64,000 bases of DNA from Thermaurantiacus tibetensis (lineage in GTDB: Bacteria; Pseudomonadota; Alphaproteobacteria; Sphingomonadales; Sphingomonadaceae), in the NCBI RefSeq assembly GCF_015354055.1, contig NZ_JACHTM010000002.1, forward strand, positions 620,001 to 684,000, in the 5' to 3' direction. Below are positions 27,913 through 38,494 of this stretch, in pieces. The position numbers and the translations under genes are program-made. How positions within the stretch are numbered: the first letter of the stretch is position 1; each line of letters opens with the position of its first letter. The notes beneath the pieces were generated by a model, which saw only the letters and a program-made list of their open reading frames with translations, was not told the DNA's origin and ran no database searches.

Positions 27913-28978
27913 CGTGCGCGGCAGTCCAGCCGTCGCCCGCGATCTCGACCCCCCGGCGCCCGGCCTCGATCCGGCCAAGGGCGAGCACCGTCTCGCCTGC
28001 CGCGCGAAGCGCAGCCGCCACCGCGTCCGCCTCGCCGGGCGCCACGACGACCGCCATGCCCACCCCGCAGTTGAAGGTGCGCAGCATTTCCGCCGGTGTC
28101 ACTGCCCCCCGTTCGGCGAGCCAGCCGAAGAGCGGCGGCCAGCGCCAGGCGCTGCCGTCGAGGAGGGCACGCGTGCCCTCGGGCAGCACGCGCGGCAGGT
28201 TCTCGAGAAGCCCGCCGCCCGTCACATGGGCAAGGCCCCGCACCTGCCCGGCGCGGATGAGGGGCAAGAGGCTCCGCACGTAGAGCCGGGTCGGGCGGAG
28301 GAGGGCGTCGGCAAGCGTCTCGTGCGGCGCGAAGGGGGCGGGCGCGTCAAGGTCGAGTCCCTCGACCAGCCGGCGGATGAGCGAATAGCCGTTGGAGTGG
28401 GCTCCCGAGGAGGCGAGCCCGAGGACGGCGTCTCCGGGCCGGATGGCGGCCCCCGTCAGCTGCTGCCCGCGCTCCACAGCCCCCACCGCGAAGCCGGCGA
28501 GATCATAGTCGCCGGCCGCGTACATGCCCGGCATCTCCGCCGTCTCGCCGCCGACGAGCGCGCAGCCCGCCTCGGCGCAGGCGCGGGCGATGCCGGCGAT
28601 GACAGCTTCGGCAACGTCAGGGTCAAGCCGGCCGGTCGCGAAATAGTCGAGGAAGAACAGCGGCTCGGCCCCCTGCACGAGAAGGTCGTTCACGCACATC
28701 GCGACCAGATCCTGCCCCACGCCGCCGTGGCGCCCGGTGGCGATGGCGAGCCGGAGCTTGGTGCCCACGCCATCGGTCGCCGCCACCAGCAGCGGGTCGC
28801 GGAAGCCGGCCGCCCTCGGATCGAAGAAGGCGCCGAAGCCGCCGAGCTCGGCATCCGCCCCCGGCCTCCGGGTGGCGCGGGCCAGCGGGGCGATGGCACG
28901 CACGAGCGCGTTGCCCGCGGCGATCGAGACTCCGGCCTCGGCGTAGGTCGAAGGGCGCGGCGGGGGCGACTCCTGCAT
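27905..28978 (-). CDS. purM: Phosphoribosylformylglycinamidine cyclo-ligase
   Basis: AIR synthetase, fifth step of purine synthesis, 357 residues. Recognised by [16 protein letters not shown], the ATP-binding stretch [44 protein letters not shown] and [18 protein letters not shown] at 28978 is the family start. It is divergent from the DUF2066 gene, with only 76 nt between the chosen starts. The purM-purN order is usual in alphaproteobacteria. Confidence 0.95.
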   Translation of the reverse strand: MQESPPPRPSTYAEAGVSIAAGNALVRAIAPLARATRRPGADAELGGFGAFFDPRAAGFRDPLLVAATDGVGTKLRLAIATGRHGGVGQDLVAMCVNDLLVQGAEPLFFLDYFATGRLDPDVAEAVIAGIARACAEAGCALVGGETAEMPGMYAAGDYDLAGFAVGAVERGQQLTGAAIRPGDAVLGLASSGAHSNGYSLIRRLVEGLDLDAPAPFAPHETLADALLRPTRLYVRSLLPLIRAGQVRGLAHVTGGGLLENLPRVLPEGTRALLDGSAWRWPPLFGWLAERGAVTPAEMLRTFNCGVGMAVVVAPGEADAVAAALRAAGETVLALGRIEAGRRGVEIAGDGWTAAHDA

Positions 28979-29054
28979 GGCCGCCTGCCCTAGCCGCAGC
29001 CACCCGGAGGCCCAACCCCTTTCCTCGCCGGGCGCGGCGGGGCAAGGAGCCCGA

Positions 29055-30296
29055 GTGCCAGCCCGCGCGCCCGCCTGTCTCGCCATCCTCGCGCTCCTTG
29101 CGGCCCCGGCCTCGGCCCAGCGCGCCAACCCGATGCCGGCCGCGCCCGAGGCGGTGGGGGAATCGGGGGGACTCGTCGTGCCGGGAATCGAGGTGGACGA
29201 GACGGCCAAGACCAACCGCGCCGCGCGCGAGGCGGGCTGGCGCCAGGCCCAGAGGCTCGCCTGGCCGCAGCTCTGGGCGCGGTTGTCTGGCGCGCCGCCG
29301 GCCCAGGCCCCGCGCGTCACCGACTCTGCGCTCGACCAGATGGTGGCGGCGATCGAGGTGGAGCGCGAGGCGGTCCGCAACGGCCGCTACATCGCGCGCC
29401 TTGCCGTCGTGTTCGACCGGGCCCGCGCCGCGCCCTGGCTCGGCCGCTACGCCCCGCTCGTGCAGTCGCCGCCGATGCTCGTGCTTCCAGTCCTCCAGGA
29501 TGCCGGCACACGCATGGGCTACGAGCCGGGCAATCCCTGGGTCGAGGCGTGGCTCCGGTTCCGCGCCGGCGAGTCGGCGGTGGACTATGTGCGCCTGCGC
29601 GCGAACGCCACCGACTCGCTCCTGCTCACCGCCTGGCAGGCCGAGCGGCTCGACATCCCGCTCTGGCGCCTGCTGATGGACCGCTACCAGACCGCCGACG
29701 TCCTCATCCCCGAGCTTGTCCTCGAGCGCTCCCACCTCGGCGGCCCGGCGCGCGCCCGGCTGTTCCTGCGCTTCGGCCCCTCGGCGCGGCTGCTCGCCCG
29801 GCTCGAGCTTGCGCGGGAGGACGGCGACATTCCCGCCCTCCTCGACGCTGCCGTGCGCGAGGCCGACCGGGTCTACACCACCGCGATGGCCTCCGGGCTC
29901 CTCGTTCCGGACGCGCTCCTGTCCCTGCCCGCCCAGGAGGAGGCCGAGGTGCCCGAGCTCGCGCCCGAGCTTGGCGCCCGGGTCGCCGTCGCCAACGTCA
30001 CGCTCGAGGTGGACACGCCCGACAGCGCGACCCTCGAGGCGATCGAGCGGGCGCTCCGGGAAACGCCGGGTGTGACCTCGGTCCGGCTGCAGAGCTTCGT
30101 CATCGGCGGCCGCTCGACGCTGGCGGTTGCAACCGCGCTCGAGCTCGAGTCGCTTGCGCGCGCCGTGGAAGAGCAGGGCCTCCGGCTCGAGGGCCGGCTT
30201 CTCCGCCGCCTCCGCGCGGAGGAGGCCCCGCCGCCGCCCGCGGCCCCGGCGCCTCCCCCCGACCCGGCAGCGCTGCCGGGAGGCGGGGATGGCTGA
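29055..30296 (+). CDS. DUF2066 domain-containing exported protein
   Basis: A 413-residue protein with a signal peptide ([22 protein letters not shown]). The body matches DUF2066 ([20 protein letters not shown], then [20 protein letters not shown]). The start is GTG at 29055 because AAGGAG (29044-29049) is 5 nt upstream; the open frame reaches 28977 but would destroy the signal peptide. The C-terminus ends in a proline-rich tail. It overlaps hdaA by 8 nt, the usual arrangement in this bacterial group. Its function is unknown. Confidence 0.8.
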   Translation: MPARAPACLAILALLAAPASAQRANPMPAAPEAVGESGGLVVPGIEVDETAKTNRAAREAGWRQAQRLAWPQLWARLSGAPPAQAPRVTDSALDQMVAAIEVEREAVRNGRYIARLAVVFDRARAAPWLGRYAPLVQSPPMLVLPVLQDAGTRMGYEPGNPWVEAWLRFRAGESAVDYVRLRANATDSLLLTAWQAERLDIPLWRLLMDRYQTADVLIPELVLERSHLGGPARARLFLRFGPSARLLARLELAREDGDIPALLDAAVREADRVYTTAMASGLLVPDALLSLPAQEEAEVPELAPELGARVAVANVTLEVDTPDSATLEAIERALRETPGVTSVRLQSFVIGGRSTLAVATALELESLARAVEEQGLRLEGRLLRRLRAEEAPPPPAAPAPPPDPAALPGGGDG

Positions 30297-30960
30297 GGGC
30301 GGGAGGGGAGGCCAGCTGCCGCTTCCGCTCGCCTGGAAGGCAGCGCGGGGCCAGAAGGACTTCTACGTCTCGCCCGCCAATGCCGAGGCCGTCCGCTTCC
30401 TCGACGGCTGGGCCATCTGGCCCGTGCCCGTGGCGCTCCTCGTGGGGCCGGAGGGTTCGGGCAAGACCCACCTCGGCCAGATCTTCGCCCGCCGCGCCAA
30501 CGCCCGGTTCCTCGACGACGCCGACCGCGCGGTCTCGCACGAGGCCCTGTTCCATGCCTGGAACGAGGCGGTGGACGCGCGCCGCCCGCTCCTCCTTGCC
30601 GCCCGCAGCGCACCTGCGGACTGGCACGTGAAGCTTCCCGACCTTCGCTCGCGCCTCGCGGCCACCCCCATCGTCAGGATCGGCCCGCCCGACGACGCTC
30701 TTCTCCTCCACCTCTTCGCCAAGCTCTGGCGGGACCGGGGGATCACGCCGCCGCCCGAGCTCGGCCCCTATGTGCTGAAGCGAATCGAGCGCAGCTTCGC
30801 TGCGGTTGCCGCGGCCGTCGCCGCGCTCGATGCCGCCGCGCTCGCCGAGCGGCGGCCGCTGTCGATCCCTCTGGCGCGCGCCGCCCTCCTCGACCTGGCA
30901 CGCAGCACCGCCGCGGAAGACGCGCTGCCGTCTTTCCCCGTTCACGATCCGGGCGCATAG
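30289..30960 (+). CDS. hdaA: HdaA-like DnaA regulatory inactivator
   Basis: A AAA+ protein of 223 residues that, with the beta clamp, stimulates ATP hydrolysis by DnaA and prevents re-initiation. It carries the clamp-binding motif QLPLPL at residues 9-14 and Walker A GPEGSGKT at 53-60, followed by a short lid. The Walker B acidic pair region is weaker ([10 protein letters not shown]). ATG at 30289 overlaps the DUF2066 stop. It is 7 nt upstream of ppk1. Confidence 0.88.
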   Translation: MAEGGRGGQLPLPLAWKAARGQKDFYVSPANAEAVRFLDGWAIWPVPVALLVGPEGSGKTHLGQIFARRANARFLDDADRAVSHEALFHAWNEAVDARRPLLLAARSAPADWHVKLPDLRSRLAATPIVRIGPPDDALLLHLFAKLWRDRGITPPPELGPYVLKRIERSFAAVAAAVAALDAAALAERRPLSIPLARAALLDLARSTAAEDALPSFPVHDPGA

Positions 30961-30967
30961 AAGGCCC

Positions 30968-33121
30968 ATGGAAGCCTTCTCCGCGGTGCCGAACCGCCTC
31001 ATGTCGGACCGGCTGGTGAATCGCGAGCTCTCCTGGCTCGCGTTCAACGCCCGGGTGCTTGAGGAGGCCACCAACCCTGCCCACCCGCTTCTCGAGCGGC
31101 TGCGCTTCCTCTCGATTTCGGGCAACAACCTCGATGAGTTCTACATGGTGCGCGTGGCCGGCCTGCGCGGCCAGGTGGATGCAGGCATCGACCTGCCTTC
31201 CGCGGAAGGGGCGACACCCGCGCAGCAGCTTGCCGCCATCGCCGAGGCCGCCGACCGCCTCATGCAGCAGCAGCAGGCGGTCTACCAGGAAATCGTCCGG
31301 CTGCTCGCCGCCGCCGACTATCGGATCCTGAAGCCCTCGGATCTCTCCGCCGAGGAGACGCGCTTCCTCGAAGGCCACTTCCTCGCCCGCATCTTCCCGG
31401 TGCTCACCCCCCAGGCAATCGACCCGGCCCACCCCTTCCCCTTCATCCCGAACAAGGGGTTCAGCCTCATCTTCGAGATGCGGCGCGACGCCGATGGCGA
31501 GACGCTGGTCGCGCTCCTCATGCTGCCGCCGATGCTGCCGCGCTTCGTCCGCCTGCCGGGCGCGGCCGTGCGCACCATCGCACTCGAGGACGTCATCCGC
31601 CACTTCCTGCCCCTGCTCTTCCCGGGCTTCACCCTGCTCGGCAGCGGCGCCTTCCGCATCATCCGCGACAGCGACATCGAGATCGAGGAGGAGGCGGAAG
31701 ACTTGGTCCGCTTCTTCCAGACCGCCATCAAGCAGCGCCGGCGGGGCCAGGTCATCCGCCTCAAGATCACCGCGGAGACGCCCGACAATTTGAAGCAGCT
31801 GGTGCGCTCGGCCATGCGCGTGACGGATGCCGACGTGACCGAGGTGGACGGCATCCTCGGCATTGCCGACCTCGCCCAGCTCGTCGAGGAAGACCGCCCC
31901 GACCTCAAGTTCGAGCCCTACACCCCCCGCTTCCCCGAGCGGATCCGCGACTTCGGCGGGGACTGCTTCGCGGCCATCCGCGCGAAGGACATCGTCGTCC
32001 ACCACCCTTACGAGAGCTTCGACGTCGTGCTCGCCTTCCTCCGCCAGGCGGCGGAAGACCCTGACGTCGTTGCCATCAAGCAGACGCTCTACCGGGTGGG
32101 GAAGAACTCGCCGATCGTCCGCGCGCTCATCGACGCGGCCGAGGCCGGCAAGTCGGTCACCGCGCTCGTCGAACTCAAGGCCCGCTTCGACGAGGAGCAG
32201 AACCTGACCTGGGCCGCCGAGCTCGAGCGCGCCGGCGTGCAGGTGGTCTACGGCTTCATCGAGCTCAAGACCCATGCCAAGGCCTCGATGGTGGTGCGCC
32301 GCGAGGGGCAGGAGCTTGCCACCTACCTCCACCTCGGCACCGGCAACTACCACCCGGTCACGGCGCGCATCTACACCGACCTTTCCTTCTTCACTGCCGA
32401 CCCGGCGCTCGGCCGTGAGGTGGCGCAGGTCTTCAACTATGTCACCGGTTACATCGAGCCGCGCGGCCTCAGGCGGCTTGCCATGTCCCCGCTCACCCTC
32501 CGGCCCCGGCTGATGGAGCTGATCGACGCCGAGATCGCCCATGCGCGGGCCGGGCGCCCTGCCACCATCTGGGTCAAGCTCAACGCGCTTGTCGACCCCG
32601 TCATCATCGACAAGCTCTACGAGGCAAGCCAGGCTGGCGTGCGGATCGAGGCGGTGGTGCGTGGCATCTGCTGTCTGCGGCCCGGCATCCCCGGCCTCTC
32701 CGAGAACATCCGCGTGCGCTCGATCATCGGCCGCTTCCTCGAGCACAGCCGGGTGGTCGTCTTCGGCAACGGCCGGCCGCTCCCGTCGCGCAAGGCGAAG
32801 GTGTTCATCACCTCGGCCGACTGGATGCCGCGCAACTTCGACCGGCGGGTCGAGCTCCTCGTCCCCATCGAGAACCCGACGGTCCACGCCCAGATCCTCG
32901 ACCAGGTGATGGTGGCCAACCTCAAGGACAACGAGCAGAGCTGGGAGATGCGCGCGGACGGCAGCTACGTCCGCCTGAAGCCCGAGGGCGAGGGCTTCAA
33001 CCTCCACCGCTACTTCATGGCCAACCCCTCGCTTTCGGGCCGCGGCTCGGCGCTGCGCGAGGGGCGGGTGCCGAAGCTCGTTGTCGGCCCGCCCGCGGAG
33101 ACGGACGCGGCCGCGGCCTGA
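30968..33121 (+). CDS. ppk1: Polyphosphate kinase 1
   Basis: Reversibly transfers the gamma-phosphate of ATP to inorganic polyphosphate; 717 residues, four-domain PPK1. It starts near [20 protein letters not shown]. The autophosphorylated His is His455 in [18 protein letters not shown], and the second conserved His lies in [17 protein letters not shown]. The start is ATG at 30968; the extension into hdaA is a shadow. The DUF2066-hdaA-ppk1 string points to one operon. Confidence 0.95.
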   Translation: MEAFSAVPNRLMSDRLVNRELSWLAFNARVLEEATNPAHPLLERLRFLSISGNNLDEFYMVRVAGLRGQVDAGIDLPSAEGATPAQQLAAIAEAADRLMQQQQAVYQEIVRLLAAADYRILKPSDLSAEETRFLEGHFLARIFPVLTPQAIDPAHPFPFIPNKGFSLIFEMRRDADGETLVALLMLPPMLPRFVRLPGAAVRTIALEDVIRHFLPLLFPGFTLLGSGAFRIIRDSDIEIEEEAEDLVRFFQTAIKQRRRGQVIRLKITAETPDNLKQLVRSAMRVTDADVTEVDGILGIADLAQLVEEDRPDLKFEPYTPRFPERIRDFGGDCFAAIRAKDIVVHHPYESFDVVLAFLRQAAEDPDVVAIKQTLYRVGKNSPIVRALIDAAEAGKSVTALVELKARFDEEQNLTWAAELERAGVQVVYGFIELKTHAKASMVVRREGQELATYLHLGTGNYHPVTARIYTDLSFFTADPALGREVAQVFNYVTGYIEPRGLRRLAMSPLTLRPRLMELIDAEIAHARAGRPATIWVKLNALVDPVIIDKLYEASQAGVRIEAVVRGICCLRPGIPGLSENIRVRSIIGRFLEHSRVVVFGNGRPLPSRKAKVFITSADWMPRNFDRRVELLVPIENPTVHAQILDQVMVANLKDNEQSWEMRADGSYVRLKPEGEGFNLHRYFMANPSLSGRGSALREGRVPKLVVGPPAETDAAAA

Positions 33122-33184
33122 GCCTTGCAGCGACGCAGCCCGGCGACGGTTGCACCCGTCACGCGGTGCCGCCACGATGGCGGC

Positions 33185-35881
33185 ATGGGCGAGGCACCTT
33201 CGGCACGAGCGGCGGACTCGGCAGGCGATCTTCCGCCCCACGCATGCCCGGCCGACGCGGTCCTCGCCCGGCTCGGCGCGACGCCCGCTGGCCTCGATCC
33301 GGCCGAGGCCGAGGCCCGGCTCGCCCGGCACGGGCCGAACCGCCTGCCCGAGCGGCGGCGCGACGGCCCGCTCCGCCGCCTGCTCCGCCAGTTCGACAAC
33401 CCGCTCATCTGGTTCCTGATCGCGGCGGCTGCCATCTCGGCCGGGCTCGACCACGGCGCGGACTCGCTCGTCATCGCCGCGGTCGTCCTCGTCAACGCCG
33501 CCATCGGCTTCCTGCAGGAGGGTCGCGCCGAGCAGGCGCTCGCCGCCATCCGCGCGATGATCGACCCCATGGCCTCGGTTGTGCGCGGGGGCGCGCGCAC
33601 CACGGTGCCGGCCGCCACCCTCGTGCCGGGGGACATCGTGCTCCTCGAGCCCGGGGACCGGGTGCCGGCCGACCTTCGCCTCCTCGAGGCGAGCGGCCTG
33701 CGCCTTGACGAGGCAGTGCTGACCGGCGAGTCGGTTCCCGTCACCAAGACCGGCGCTGCCGTGCCGGCCGACGCCCCGCTCGGGGACCGGGCCGGCATGG
33801 CGTTTGCCGGAACCCTCGTGACGGCCGGCCAGGGCCGGGGCGTTGTCGTCGCAACGGGGTCCGCAACCGAGCTCGGCCGCATCTCGGGCATGCTTGCCGA
33901 CGTCGGCCGCACCACGACGCCGCTCATGGAGCAGATGGGCCGCTTCGCCCGCAAGCTCACCTTCGTCATCCTCGGCCTCTCGGTACTTGCCTTCGCTTTT
34001 GCCGTCGTGGTCCGCGGCCTGCCGTTCGCCGAGGCCTTCATGCTGGTGGTGGGGATCGCGGTGGCAGCCATTCCCGAAGGCCTGCCCGCGGTGCTCACCG
34101 TCACGCTCGCCATCGGCGTCCGGCGCATGGCCGCGCGACACGCCCTCATCCGCCGCCTGCCTGCGGTCGAGACGCTGGGCTCGGTCACCGTGATCTGCTC
34201 CGACAAGACCGGCACGCTCACGCGCAACGAGATGGCGGTGACCGTGCTGGCGCTGCCCTCGTCGACGCGCGCGGTCTCGGGCGTGGGCTATGCGCCGGAC
34301 GGCGAGATCGACGGCGGAGTCGACCCCGAGGTCGCCGACCTCGCCCGCGTCGGCCTTCTCTGCAACGATGCCCGCGTGACCGAGCGCGACGGCCAGTGGG
34401 TGGTCGACGGCGACCCGATGGAGGGCGCTCTGGTCACCCTTGCGATGAAGGCGGACCTTGCGGGAGAGCGCGCGGCAGCGCGGCGGGAGGCGGTCCTCCC
34501 CTTCGCGCCCGAGACCCGGCTCATGGCCACGCTTGACGTCCGCGCCGACGGCCGCCGGCTTGCCGCCATCAAGGGCGCGCCCGAGGCCGTGCTGCCGCTC
34601 TGCGGGCTGGACGCTGACGCCGAGGCGCAGTGGCAGGCGAGAGCCGCCGCGCTCGCTGCGGAGGGCCTGCGCGTGCTGGCCTTCGCCGAGGCCGAGGCGG
34701 CCGACGTCGCCTCGCCCGCGTCGCTTGCCGGCGCACGCCTCCTCGGCCTCGCCGGCTTGATCGACCCGCCCCGGCCCGAGGCCATCGAGGCCGTTGCCGC
34801 CTGCCGTCGGGCAGGCATCCGCGTCGTGATGATCACCGGCGACCATGCCGGCACCGCGCAGGCGATCGCCCGCGCGCTCGCGCTCGCCGACGAACCCGGC
34901 GTTCTGACCGGAGCCGAGCTCGACCGGCTCGACGACGCCGCGCTTGCCGCCCGCCTCGACGGCACCGCCGTCTTCGCCCGCACCGCGCCCGAGCACAAGC
35001 TGCGGCTCGTCGAGGCCTTCCAGCGCCAGGGCCATGTCGTTGCCATGACGGGCGACGGCGTGAACGACGCGCCGGCGCTGAAGCGCGCCGACATCGGGAT
35101 CGCGATGGGCCGGAAGGGCACCGAGGCCGCCAAGGAAGCCGCCGACATGGTCCTCGCTGACGACAACTTCGCCTCGATCGCCGCAGCGGTGCGCGAGGGC
35201 AGGACCGTCTGGGACAATCTCATGAAGGTGATCGGCTGGACGCTTCCCACAAACGGCGGCGAGGCCATGACCATCCTCGCCGCCCTTGCGCTCGGCCTCG
35301 TCCTTCCCCTGACCCCGCTCCAGGTCCTCTGGATCAACATGGTGACGGCCACCACGCTCGGCCTCGCGCTCGCCTTCGAGCCCGGCGAGGAGGGCGCCAT
35401 GCTGCGCCCCCCGCGCGACCGTGCGCAGCCCATCCTCTCCGGGCGCCTTCTGTGGCGGGTCGCCTTCGTCTCGCTCCTCGTCACTGCAGGCGCCTTCGGC
35501 ATGTTCGCCTGGGCGAAGGCCTCCGGGTGGGACCTCGCCCACGCCCGCACGCTCGTCGTCAACGTCATCGTCGCGATGGAGGTCTTCTACCTGTTCGCGG
35601 TGCGCTACGCCCATGCGGCCGGGCTCAGCCTTCGCGGCCTTGCCGGCACGCCCGCAGTCCTGATTGCGGTCGTGCTGGTGTCTGCCGCCCAGCTCCTCTT
35701 CACCTATTGGCCGCCGATGCAGCGCGTCTTCTCGACAACGCCGCTCACCGCGCTCGAGCTCCTGATGGTGGTGGCGGTCGGCGTGCTCCTGCTCCTCCTC
35801 GTCGAGGCCGAGAAGGCGATCGCCCGGCGGCTCGCCGCCCGGGCTCAGGTGCCGCAGAAGGTGGCCAGCACCCGCTCGTGA
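33185..35881 (+). CDS. P-type cation-transporting ATPase (type II)
   Basis: An 898-residue ion pump. It has an N-terminal cation-ATPase domain, an actuator motif LTGESVPVTK, TM4 with AAIPEGLPAVLTVTLA, the phosphorylated Asp340 in CSDKTGTLTRNE and the hinge MTGDGVNDAPALKRADIGIA. TM5 keeps N-x-G-E (PTNGGEAM). TM6 reads WINMVTATTLGLALA, lacking the Asp of the SERCA NLVTDG motif, so Ca2+ specificity is doubtful and the ion is unassigned. ATG at 33185 is preferred to an upstream TTG. Its 3' end overlaps selO by 37 nt. Confidence 0.9.
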   Translation: MGEAPSARAADSAGDLPPHACPADAVLARLGATPAGLDPAEAEARLARHGPNRLPERRRDGPLRRLLRQFDNPLIWFLIAAAAISAGLDHGADSLVIAAVVLVNAAIGFLQEGRAEQALAAIRAMIDPMASVVRGGARTTVPAATLVPGDIVLLEPGDRVPADLRLLEASGLRLDEAVLTGESVPVTKTGAAVPADAPLGDRAGMAFAGTLVTAGQGRGVVVATGSATELGRISGMLADVGRTTTPLMEQMGRFARKLTFVILGLSVLAFAFAVVVRGLPFAEAFMLVVGIAVAAIPEGLPAVLTVTLAIGVRRMAARHALIRRLPAVETLGSVTVICSDKTGTLTRNEMAVTVLALPSSTRAVSGVGYAPDGEIDGGVDPEVADLARVGLLCNDARVTERDGQWVVDGDPMEGALVTLAMKADLAGERAAARREAVLPFAPETRLMATLDVRADGRRLAAIKGAPEAVLPLCGLDADAEAQWQARAAALAAEGLRVLAFAEAEAADVASPASLAGARLLGLAGLIDPPRPEAIEAVAACRRAGIRVVMITGDHAGTAQAIARALALADEPGVLTGAELDRLDDAALAARLDGTAVFARTAPEHKLRLVEAFQRQGHVVAMTGDGVNDAPALKRADIGIAMGRKGTEAAKEAADMVLADDNFASIAAAVREGRTVWDNLMKVIGWTLPTNGGEAMTILAALALGLVLPLTPLQVLWINMVTATTLGLALAFEPGEEGAMLRPPRDRAQPILSGRLLWRVAFVSLLVTAGAFGMFAWAKASGWDLAHARTLVVNVIVAMEVFYLFAVRYAHAAGLSLRGLAGTPAVLIAVVLVSAAQLLFTYWPPMQRVFSTTPLTALELLMVVAVGVLLLLLVEAEKAIARRLAARAQVPQKVASTRS

Positions 35882-37320
35882 GGGAGCGGGGGGCTGCGGA
35901 ACGGCGCGTCCTCGGGCCGCGGGGCATAGGGCCGGGTGACGGCGGCAAGCAGCCGCTCGAACGGGCCCATGTCGCCCTCGCCCGCTGCCGCGAGCGCCTG
36001 CTCGACCCGGTGGTTCCTAGGGATGATGGCGGGGTTGGCAGCCAGCATCCGCGCCCGCGCGTCGGGAAGCGCCGTGCCCTCGCGGGCGAGCCGCGCCGCC
36101 CAAGCTGCCTCGAACCCGGCAAAAGCCGCCTGGTCGGCCGCGTCGACCGGCCATGCCGCCCCTTCCGCGAGCGCGCGAAAGCCGCCCGTCATGTCGCAGC
36201 CGGTGTCGCGCATCACGGACAGCAGCATCTCGACGAGCGCCCGGTCCCCCTCCTCGGCCGTGGCAAGCCCCAGCTTCGCCCGGAACTGGGCGAGCCACTC
36301 GGCCTCGAACAGCGCGGGGAATCGCTGCACTGCCGCGTTCGCCATGTCGATCGCCGCCGTCTCGTCAGGGTCGATGAGCGGCAGCAGCGCCTCGGCGAGG
36401 CGCACCAGGTTCCAGTGGGCGATGACCGGCTGGTTCGCGTAGGCGTAACGGCCCTGCCGGTCGATCGAACTGAACACCGTCATGGGCTCGAAGGCATCCA
36501 TGAAGGCGCAGGGGCCATAGTCGATCGTCTCGCCCGAGAGCGTCATGTTGTCGGTGTTCATGACGCCGTGGATGAACCCCACCCCCATCCAGCGGGCGAC
36601 CAGCGCGGCCTGCTTGCGGCTGGTCGCCTCGAGGAGCGCCAGCGCCGGCCGCTCGGCCTCCGCCGCCTCGGGGGCATGGCGGGCGATCGTGTGGGCAAGG
36701 AGGGCAGCGAGCGCCTCGCGGTCGCGCTTGGCGGCCGCGAACTGGAAGGTGCCGACCCGGATGTGGCTTGCCGCCACCCGCGTCAGCACCGCGCCGGGAA
36801 GCACCTCCTCGCGCACCACCGGCTCGCCGGTTGCCACCACGGCGAGGCTGCGCGTCGTCGAAACCCCGAGCGCGTGCATCGCCTCGGAGACGAGATACTC
36901 CCTGAGCATCGGCCCCAGCGCCGCGCGGCCGTCGCCCATGCGGCTGAAGGGGGTGCGGCCGGCGCCCTTGAGCTGGATGTCTACGCGCCTGCCGTCGGGT
37001 GCGACATGCTCGCCGAGCAGCACCGCCCGCCCGTCGCCCAGCATGGTGAAGTGGCCGAACTGGTGCCCGGCATAGGCCTGGGCGAGCGGGGTCGCGCCCT
37101 CGGGCAGCCGGTTGCCCGCAAGCAGCGCCGCCCAGTCCTCCGCCGCGCCCAGCCCCAGCTCCGCGGCGAGCCCTTGGTTGAAGATGACGAGGCGCGGCGC
37201 CCTGACCGGGGTCGGCGCCACGCGGGCGAACAGCGCCTCGGGAAGACGGGCGTAGCTGGTGTCGAAGCGGAACGGCGCCACGGGCCATCCATGGGGGCGC
37301 AGGGGGCCTTTTGCAAACAT
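35845..37320 (-). CDS. selO: SelO/YdiU protein adenylyltransferase
   Basis: Pseudokinase-fold enzyme that AMPylates proteins, linked to redox stress; 491 residues. Family motifs include YAGHQFGHFTMLGDGRA, DIQLKGAGRTPFSRMGDGRA and GFIHGVMNTDNMTLSGETID, the last holding the metal-binding Asn/Asp pair. The C-terminus ends in FCGT, with a Cys near the position of the selenocysteine of eukaryotic SelO. It is convergent with the ATPase gene and shares 37 nt with it; it is divergent from prfB across 45 nt. Confidence 0.93.
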   Translation of the reverse strand: MFAKGPLRPHGWPVAPFRFDTSYARLPEALFARVAPTPVRAPRLVIFNQGLAAELGLGAAEDWAALLAGNRLPEGATPLAQAYAGHQFGHFTMLGDGRAVLLGEHVAPDGRRVDIQLKGAGRTPFSRMGDGRAALGPMLREYLVSEAMHALGVSTTRSLAVVATGEPVVREEVLPGAVLTRVAASHIRVGTFQFAAAKRDREALAALLAHTIARHAPEAAEAERPALALLEATSRKQAALVARWMGVGFIHGVMNTDNMTLSGETIDYGPCAFMDAFEPMTVFSSIDRQGRYAYANQPVIAHWNLVRLAEALLPLIDPDETAAIDMANAAVQRFPALFEAEWLAQFRAKLGLATAEEGDRALVEMLLSVMRDTGCDMTGGFRALAEGAAWPVDAADQAAFAGFEAAWAARLAREGTALPDARARMLAANPAIIPRNHRVEQALAAAGEGDMGPFERLLAAVTRPYAPRPEDAPFRSPPLPHERVLATFCGT

Positions 37321-37365
37321 CCCCGAGCTTTCCTTTGCCTGGTGCTGCCCCTATATGCTTTGAAG

Positions 37366-38494
37366 ATGCGTGCCGAAGCCGAAGCCCATGCGCGGACAGT
37401 CGAGCAGGCCGTCGGCCTGCTGAGGAGGTTTCTTTGACTGGGACCGCGCCCAGCGCCGGCTCGAGGAGCTGAACGCCCGCGCCGAGGACCCGGCGCTCTG
37501 GAATGATCCGCGGGCGGCGCAGGCGGTCATGCGCGAGCGCCGCAAGCTCGAGGAAGCCCTTACCGCCACCCGGACGCTCGAGGACGAGCTCCGGAACACG
37601 GTCGAGCTGATCGAGCTCGCCGAGGCCGAGGGCGATTCCGAGCTCGAGGCCGAGGGCGTGGAGGCGCTTGCGCGGCTTGCCGCGCGCGCCGAGCAGGAGA
37701 AGGTGGAGGCCCTGCTTTCCGGCGAGGCCGACGCCAACAATGCCTTCATCGAGATCAACGCCGGCGCCGGCGGCACCGAGAGCCAGGACTGGGCGGAGAT
37801 GCTGTTCCGCATGTACCAGCGCTGGGCCGAGCGCCGCGGCTTCCGGACCGAGCTCATCGACTCCCACCCCGGCGAGCAGGCAGGCATCAAGTCGGCCACC
37901 CTTCTCGTCAAGGGCGAGGGCGCCTACGGCTGGGCCAAGACCGAGAGCGGAGTCCACCGCCTGGTGCGGATCAGCCCGTTCGATGCGAACGCCCGGCGCC
38001 ACACCAGCTTCGCAAGCGTGTGGGTCTACCCGGAGATCGACGACTCGATCGAAATCGAGATCAACGAGAAGGACTTGAGGATCGATACCTACCGCTCCTC
38101 GGGCGCGGGCGGCCAGCACGTCAACACGACCGACTCGGCCGTGCGGATCACCCATCTTCCCACCGGCATCGTGGTTGCCTCCCAGTCCGAGCGCTCCCAG
38201 CACAAGAACCGGGCCACCGCCTTCAAGATGCTCCGCGCCCGCCTCTACGAGGCCGAGCTCCAGCGGCGAGAGGCCGAGGCCAACGCCCAGAACGCCGCCA
38301 AGACCGACATCGGCTGGGGCCACCAGATCCGCTCCTACGTGCTCCAGCCCTACCAGCTGGTGAAGGACCTGCGCACGGGCGTTACCTCCACCTCGCCGCA
38401 CGAGGTGCTCGACGGCGCGCTCGACCCGTTCATCGCCGCGGCGCTCGCCCAGCGAGTGACGGGCGAGAGGGTCGAGGTCGAGGATGTCGACTGA
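37366..38494 (+). CDS. prfB: Peptide chain release factor 2 (programmed +1 frameshift)
   Basis: RF2 recognises UAA and UGA and triggers peptide release. The gene is read in two frames: 23 codons from ATG at 37366 to CTT at 37432-37434, then a skip of one base and reading on from GAC at 37436, giving 375 residues (E. coli 365). The join reproduces the conserved RF2 text ...[14 protein letters not shown]. The catalytic GGQ loop is in [16 protein letters not shown], and the stop-codon recognition domain precedes it. No in-frame ATG gives a complete protein without the shift. It overlaps scpB by 11 nt. Confidence 0.95.
37423..37438 (+). promoter_or_regulatory. Programmed +1 frameshift site of prfB
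   Basis: AGG AGG TTT CTT TGA C: an internal Shine-Dalgarno-like AGGAGG, three-nt spacer, the slippery CUU and an in-frame UGA followed by C, the same geometry as E. coli prfB. Low RF2 lets ribosomes pause at UGA and slip +1, making more RF2. Confidence 0.93.

Noticed and set aside
30743-35614. A 1623-residue open frame on the minus strand
   Set aside because: It runs antisense through ppk1 and the P-type ATPase and has the charged, His/Asp/Gly-rich composition of GC-driven shadow frames; both sense genes are unambiguous.
37529-38494. RF2 starting at the ATG at 37529 without frameshift
   Set aside because: It would lack the conserved N-terminal residues that the upstream frame supplies through a perfect frameshift site.
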